DNA from: Neisseria subflava
Lineage (GTDB): Bacteria; Pseudomonadota; Gammaproteobacteria; Burkholderiales; Neisseriaceae
Direction: 5' to 3'
Length of the DNA stretch: 64,000 nucleotides
Assembly: GCF_003044935.1 (NCBI RefSeq)
Contig: NZ_POXP01000002.1
Span: forward strand, 372,001 to 436,000
The position numbers and the translations under genes were made by a program. Of the stretch, positions 60,650-64,000 are shown one piece after another. The notes below the pieces were generated by a model that worked only from the letters and a program-made list of their open reading frames with translations, had not been told where the DNA came from and ran no database searches. How positions within the stretch are numbered: the first letter of the stretch is position 1; every line of letters starts with the position of its first letter.

Positions 60650-61450
60650 ATGATGAGAACCCTCCGTATTTCTGCTTTGACTGCTTCCCTGTCTTTGATG
60701 CTGGCTGCCTGCGGCGGCGCAACAAGCGGCTTGTCGAATGCCGTGACCGAGCCGCTCAATCCGCATCCGAAAGGCGTGTTGTCCGTTGAATTGAACGAAT
60801 CCGTCCCTGAAAACGGTACGTTGGAGCTGACGGCCAACGGTAAACCGCAAACCCTGCAAAAAGGCGACAAACTCGATACCGGCTTTTTGAAAACCGATAA
60901 AGTATCCTCTTACGACTACGCCCAAAAAATCAAGGTAAACGGCCAAGTCATCACTTTGGAAACTGGCGACTTCCAAGTGTATAAACAAAATTATTCCACT
61001 GTTGCCGCGCGTTACGCCAAACAAAAAGCCGATGACGCAGGCAAATTGCAAAATCTCGATACATACACATTCACCGTCGGCGAAGTCCAAGGCGATGAAA
61101 CTGCTTACCGCAATTTGCCCAAACAAGGCAGCTATCAGTATTCAGGTATCGCGTTTAATGGCGACGACCGCAGCGGCCGTCTGAAATACACCGTCGATTT
61201 CGATAAAAAACAAGGTTACGGCAAAATCAGCAGCATGGCTTCCCACAATAATGTCGACCTACTTGCCGCAGGCATTGCCAATAACAATGGCAAAGCCGCC
61301 ATCAGCGGTAAAACCAGTTTGAATGGCGTCGAAAACGGCCGTTATGATTTGAAACTCTTCGGTCCGCAGGCTGAAGAAATTGCCGGTAAGGCGCAAATCA
61401 AAGTTGGCGACTCTACCAAAGAAATCGGTTTGGCCGGTAAGAAAGAATAG
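60650..61450 (+). CDS. fhbp: Factor H-binding protein homologue (fHbp-like lipoprotein)
   Basis: 266 aa (ATG at 60650 or 60653; AAGGAAAGG precedes). Lipoprotein signal ending LMLAAC. It aligns in order with meningococcal fHbp: KGVLSVELNESV, TLELTANGK, GDKLDTG(F)LKTDKVSSYD, QVITLETGDFQVYKQNYS, YQYSGIAFNGDDRSGRL, YTVDFDKKQGYGKI, AAISGKTSLNGVENGRYDLKLFG, EEIAGKAQIKVGDSTKEIGLAGKKE. fHbp recruits complement factor H in pathogens. In a commensal the factor-H contacts may not be kept, so function cannot be claimed from homology alone. Slam-type export to the surface is expected. Confidence 0.85.
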   Translation: MMRTLRISALTASLSLMLAACGGATSGLSNAVTEPLNPHPKGVLSVELNESVPENGTLELTANGKPQTLQKGDKLDTGFLKTDKVSSYDYAQKIKVNGQVITLETGDFQVYKQNYSTVAARYAKQKADDAGKLQNLDTYTFTVGEVQGDETAYRNLPKQGSYQYSGIAFNGDDRSGRLKYTVDFDKKQGYGKISSMASHNNVDLLAAGIANNNGKAAISGKTSLNGVENGRYDLKLFGPQAEEIAGKAQIKVGDSTKEIGLAGKKE

Positions 61451-61454
61451 GAAA

Positions 61455-61486
61455 TAAGGCCGTCTGAACATTTCAGACGGCCTTAT
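61455..61486. terminator. Inverted DUS after the fHbp-like gene
   Basis: AAGGCCGTCTGAA pair with a 4-base loop, 5 nt after the stop. Confidence 0.85.
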
Positions 61487-61493
61487 TGTGACA

Positions 61494-61525
61494 AAAAAAG
61501 CAACGGCCCAAACCGTTGCTTTTTT
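61494..61525. terminator. Perfect 13-bp rho-independent terminator at the transposon edge
   Basis: AAAAAAGCAACGG pairs perfectly with CCGTTGCTTTTTT across CCCAAA. It ends with T6 and lies just outside the probable transposon end. It can stop transcripts from both sides. Confidence 0.85.
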
Positions 61526-61584
61526 CGGGTATACGGATTTAATGGTTGATGGGGCACCTTCACCCCATCAATCTGATACCACCC

Positions 61585-62874
61585 TCAGATGGTTGATAGA
61601 TCGACTCCGTAGTTGAGTTCCTCTGCGAAGTCCGGCAGTCCGTAACCGATGGTTTTCTTGTAGAAAGGAGAGACCTTCGCAGTCGGTGCCTTCTTCTTGT
61701 GCTTCGTGGTGTAGAGCATTCGTGCCCGCATCACCTCGAAGGAGTAACCGCGCCCTTCACGGTTCTTGTCCTTGGCCAGTCGGTTGATGGACTCCGTGTA
61801 AGCGTTGGTGACGGGCATGTCCATCTCGAAGTAGGTCATGGTCTCTTCACGCCAGTTTCCCACTGCCCTGACCAGATCGCTCCAGACTTCCTTTTGGCCC
61901 TTCGGGATGGTGGCTATCCACTCGTCCAGGGCGGCTTCTGCCTGGAGCCGTGTGGTGGCGTCCCAGATGCCGTAGAAGCGCTCCTTGTGCTCGTAGGCGG
62001 CCAGCAGTTGCGGGAACGCGCCTGTCCAGGTCTCCATGATGAGGCGCTCCCGGTCTGAGACTTCGTGAGCGCGTTTCAGCAGGATTTTCCGGTCTCCCTT
62101 GAGAGTCCGGCTCTGGGACGGTTTCAGCTCCTTTCTGAGGCCCTTGCGCACTCTCTCTAGGGCATCGTTGGCCATGCGCACCACATGGAACTTATCGACC
62201 ACGATACGGGCCTGGGGCAGTACAGCCTTGACCGCTGCCCGGTAGGGGTTCCACATGTCCATGCTGACGATCTCGACCTTCTGCCGGTCTTTCAGCTTCA
62301 TCAGGTAGTTGGTCACCACGTCCTGGCGGCGGGTGGCCAGCAGGTCGAGCAGGGTTCGCTCCTCAATGTTGGTCAGAATGCAGCGGTAGCGCTTGTTCAG
62401 GTATAGCTCGTCAATGCCCAGGATGCGGGGCGTCTCGAAGCGGTGCCAGCGCCCCAAGAACTCGGCGCGGGCGTTGAAGATGTCGCGCACCGTCTTCTCG
62501 TCCAGGCCGGTCTGTGCCGCCACAAAGGTGTAGGGGTGGTTGAAGGATTCCTTCTCCACGTACTCATGCAGCCGCAGTGTCATACGGAATCCGTCCACCA
62601 TCTCCGGTAGCTGGGGCCTGAATGTTGTCTTGCAGGCCCGGCAGGTGTATCGGCGGCGGACCACCCAGAGAGTGACCCGCTTGCCGTGGATGGGCAGATC
62701 ACGATAGGGAACGTCACGCTTGCCGAACCGTACGAACTCACCCTGCACGCCGCATTCCTCGCAGGCGATGGGATCGGGCACGTCCACCTGGAAGTGCATT
62801 TCGTCGTCGGTTGATTTGCAGCCCAGTACTTGGTATTGCGGCAGGTGAAGGATGTTGTCGGGAAGTTCGGTCAT
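61585..62874 (-). CDS. tnpA: ISL3-family transposase (ISPpu12-like)
   Basis: 429 aa. The N-terminal zinc-binding part has CEECGVQGEFVRFGKRDVPYRDLPIHG and RRRYTCRACKTTFRP. The DDE core has ILGIDELYLNKRYRCILTN (first Asp), VSMDMWNPYRAAV (second Asp) and TNAYTESINRLAKD (Glu). It is full length and intact. It moves the element by DDE chemistry. Confidence 0.95.
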   Translation of the reverse strand: MTELPDNILHLPQYQVLGCKSTDDEMHFQVDVPDPIACEECGVQGEFVRFGKRDVPYRDLPIHGKRVTLWVVRRRYTCRACKTTFRPQLPEMVDGFRMTLRLHEYVEKESFNHPYTFVAAQTGLDEKTVRDIFNARAEFLGRWHRFETPRILGIDELYLNKRYRCILTNIEERTLLDLLATRRQDVVTNYLMKLKDRQKVEIVSMDMWNPYRAAVKAVLPQARIVVDKFHVVRMANDALERVRKGLRKELKPSQSRTLKGDRKILLKRAHEVSDRERLIMETWTGAFPQLLAAYEHKERFYGIWDATTRLQAEAALDEWIATIPKGQKEVWSDLVRAVGNWREETMTYFEMDMPVTNAYTESINRLAKDKNREGRGYSFEVMRARMLYTTKHKKKAPTAKVSPFYKKTIGYGLPDFAEELNYGVDLSTI

Positions 62875-62895
62875 GGTGTTGTATAGGCGTAGGTG

Positions 62896-63408
62896 TCAGT
62901 CAGATCCATCCGACTCGGCATTGGTGTTTGCTTTTTTACCCAACAAGCTGCTGGAAACGAAAAGTAAGGCACCGAGGACAATTGCAATATCAGCCAGGTT
63001 GAAGGCCGGCCAATGCCAGTCTCGCCAATAGAAATCAAAGGAATCCACAACATAGCCGCGAAAGACCCGGTCAATCAGGTTGCCCATGGCGCCACCGAGG
63101 ATAAGACTGTAAGCGATGGCTTCTCCTTTATGACGATTTTCAAGGATCAGCTTGATCAGAAAAATCGAGACCACTACCGCGATTCCGATAAAAAAGTAGC
63201 GCTGCCAGCCTCCACCATTCGCAAAAAGACTGAATGCGGCACCGGTGTTCCATAGGTGCACCCAGTTAAAGAACGGGGTCACCGAAACATACTCGCCATA
63301 GGCCATTGATTGCTGCACCAGCCACTTTACAGCCTGATCAGACGCTGCCAGCAGGCCCGATATGGACAATAGGGCATACGGCGAGAGCTTTTTGCCAATA
63401 ATGAGCAT
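62896..63408 (-). CDS. lspA: Transposon-borne lipoprotein signal peptidase
   Basis: 170 aa with four membrane segments and both catalytic Asp: GGAMGNLIDR and VVDSFDFYWRDWHWPAFNLADIAI. A second lspA is unexpected in a genome that surely has its own; ISPpu12 elements are known to carry one. It may protect a transposon-encoded lipoprotein or alter globomycin sensitivity; the reason is not known. Confidence 0.93.
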   Translation of the reverse strand: MLIIGKKLSPYALLSISGLLAASDQAVKWLVQQSMAYGEYVSVTPFFNWVHLWNTGAAFSLFANGGGWQRYFFIGIAVVVSIFLIKLILENRHKGEAIAYSLILGGAMGNLIDRVFRGYVVDSFDFYWRDWHWPAFNLADIAIVLGALLFVSSSLLGKKANTNAESDGSD

Positions 63409-63411
63409 TAT

Positions 63412-64000
63412 TTAACCCTTCAACGCCAAAATGCGTCTGGCACCGTTAAGTACAATCACCCCCGTGATGGTGCCGATAATCAGATCTGGATAATTGGAAC
63501 CGGTCCACGCGACCAGGGCGCCGGCGGTGATGCCCCCCAGGTTGATCACCACGTCGTTGGCCGAGAATATCAAGCTTGCCTTCATGTGCGCCCCGCCTTC
63601 CCGATGTTTGGATATGAGCAGCAGACAACTGGTATTGGCAATCAATGCGACGAATGCGATAGCCATCATCACCAGAGATTCAGGCTCACTACCGAATACA
63701 AAGCGTCTCACCACCTCTACGAGCACGCCCACAGCCAAGATCAGTTGCAGTACACCAGCAAGATGCGCGGCACGTACCTGCATTTTCACGCTATGTCCAA
63801 CCGCATAAAGGGCAAGCCCGTACACCGCCGCATCGGAAAAATTGTCCAGGGATTCTCCAATCAGGCCGGTGGACTGGGCGATCAGACCGGCAGTCATTTC
63901 CACTACGAACAGAAGTGCATTGATGCCGAGCAACCAGCGCAGGGTCCAGGATTCTTGCTTAGCAGAAGCTGCCGAAAACTCGGCGGCCTTGATGGTCTCT
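63412..64000 (-). CDS. Cation diffusion facilitator, CzcD-like (N-terminus outside window)
   Basis: The frame is open to the window edge. Seen: GINALLFVVEMTAGLIAQSTGLIGESLDNFSDAAVYGLAL (CDF first helices with the metal-site Asp), LVMMAIAFVALIANTSCLLL, HMKASLIFSANDVVINLGGITAGALVAWTG (second metal site). It ends 3 nt before lspA. CDF proteins export Zn2+, Co2+ or Cd2+ in exchange for protons. Confidence 0.9.
   Translation of the reverse strand, partial: ETIKAAEFSAASAKQESWTLRWLLGINALLFVVEMTAGLIAQSTGLIGESLDNFSDAAVYGLALYAVGHSVKMQVRAAHLAGVLQLILAVGVLVEVVRRFVFGSEPESLVMMAIAFVALIANTSCLLLISKHREGGAHMKASLIFSANDVVINLGGITAGALVAWTGSNYPDLIIGTITGVIVLNGARRILALKG

Larger units (their letters stand above)
61527..64000. 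mobile_element. ISPpu12-like ISL3 transposon carrying lspA and a cation-efflux gene (left part)
   Basis: From about 61527 (GGGTATACGGATTTAATGG...) base composition and codon use change sharply to GC-rich, uptake sequences stop, and three minus-strand genes follow in the order CDF transporter, lspA, ISL3 transposase. This gene set is the known cargo of ISPpu12-type elements of Pseudomonas and Acinetobacter. The right end and any merR regulator are beyond the window. The left boundary is set by the composition change; I could not see the matching right repeat. Confidence 0.85.

Overview
The window is chromosomal DNA from a commensal Neisseria. The 12-mer AGGCCGTCTGAA (the AG form of the DNA uptake sequence, DUS) occurs dozens of times. 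It appears mostly as head-to-head pairs that act as terminators between genes, while the AT-form typical of meningococcus and gonococcus is rare. From memory of the published DUS dialects, this points to the N. subflava / N. flavescens group. Most proteins are close Neisseria orthologues. Four stretches look foreign or unstable: two AT-rich effector islets, an AT-rich helicase gene, and a GC-rich transposon at the right edge.

Layout. 1-4.9 kb: end of tamA and all of tamB. 5.1-8.5 kb: a six-gene minus-strand cluster (DoxX protein, HvfA-like Cys peptide, DUF692 enzyme, HvfC-like partner, ECF sigma factor, zinc anti-sigma MseR). It resembles the copper-binding oxazolone RiPP systems and sits with the neisserial sigma-E/MseR pair. 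8.6-12 kb: recQ, a PhnA-like protein and a coiled-coil periplasmic protein. 12.2-13.6 kb: effector/immunity islet 1. 13.7-21.7 kb: gltX, an iron-siderophore binding protein behind a Fur box, a frameshifted small membrane gene, YdcF-like, ArsC-like, TlpA-like, ftsEX and murA. 21.8-23.6 kb: effector/immunity islet 2, bracketed by a duplicated piece of the metG 5' region. 23.7-37.5 kb: metG, rsgA, patatin lipoprotein, RNB ribonuclease, xseB-ispA, ftsY, msrAB, purB and an adhesin-E-like lipoprotein. 37.9-53.4 kb: tsaC, purD, yigZ, etfBA, waaC, pncA, trmO, gapA, lpxC, ggt, gnd, hprA and small genes. 53.6-59 kb: a decayed secreted-protein gene, an AT-rich SF1 helicase with a broken N-terminus, and dinG. 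59-61.5 kb: GNAT, DUF3079, folA and a factor-H-binding-protein homologue. 61.5-64 kb: left part of an ISPpu12-like ISL3 transposon carrying lspA and a cation-efflux gene.

How it fits together. The sigma-E cluster and msrAB lie 25 kb apart. Both have GTCAG-N16-CGTCTAA upstream, so the candidate sigma-E promoter can be read directly from this window. It links a copper/oxidant-binding peptide to methionine sulfoxide repair. The two effector islets share a homologous C-terminal domain of about 115 residues with a Gln-rich tail. This resembles the secretion signal of bacteria-killing type IV secretion effectors, and each toxin is preceded by a membrane protein that is probably its immunity factor. 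Two parS sites (one perfect, one 15/16) and 16 perfect DnaA boxes, most of them between 37 and 59 kb, suggest that this part of the chromosome lies near the replication origin.
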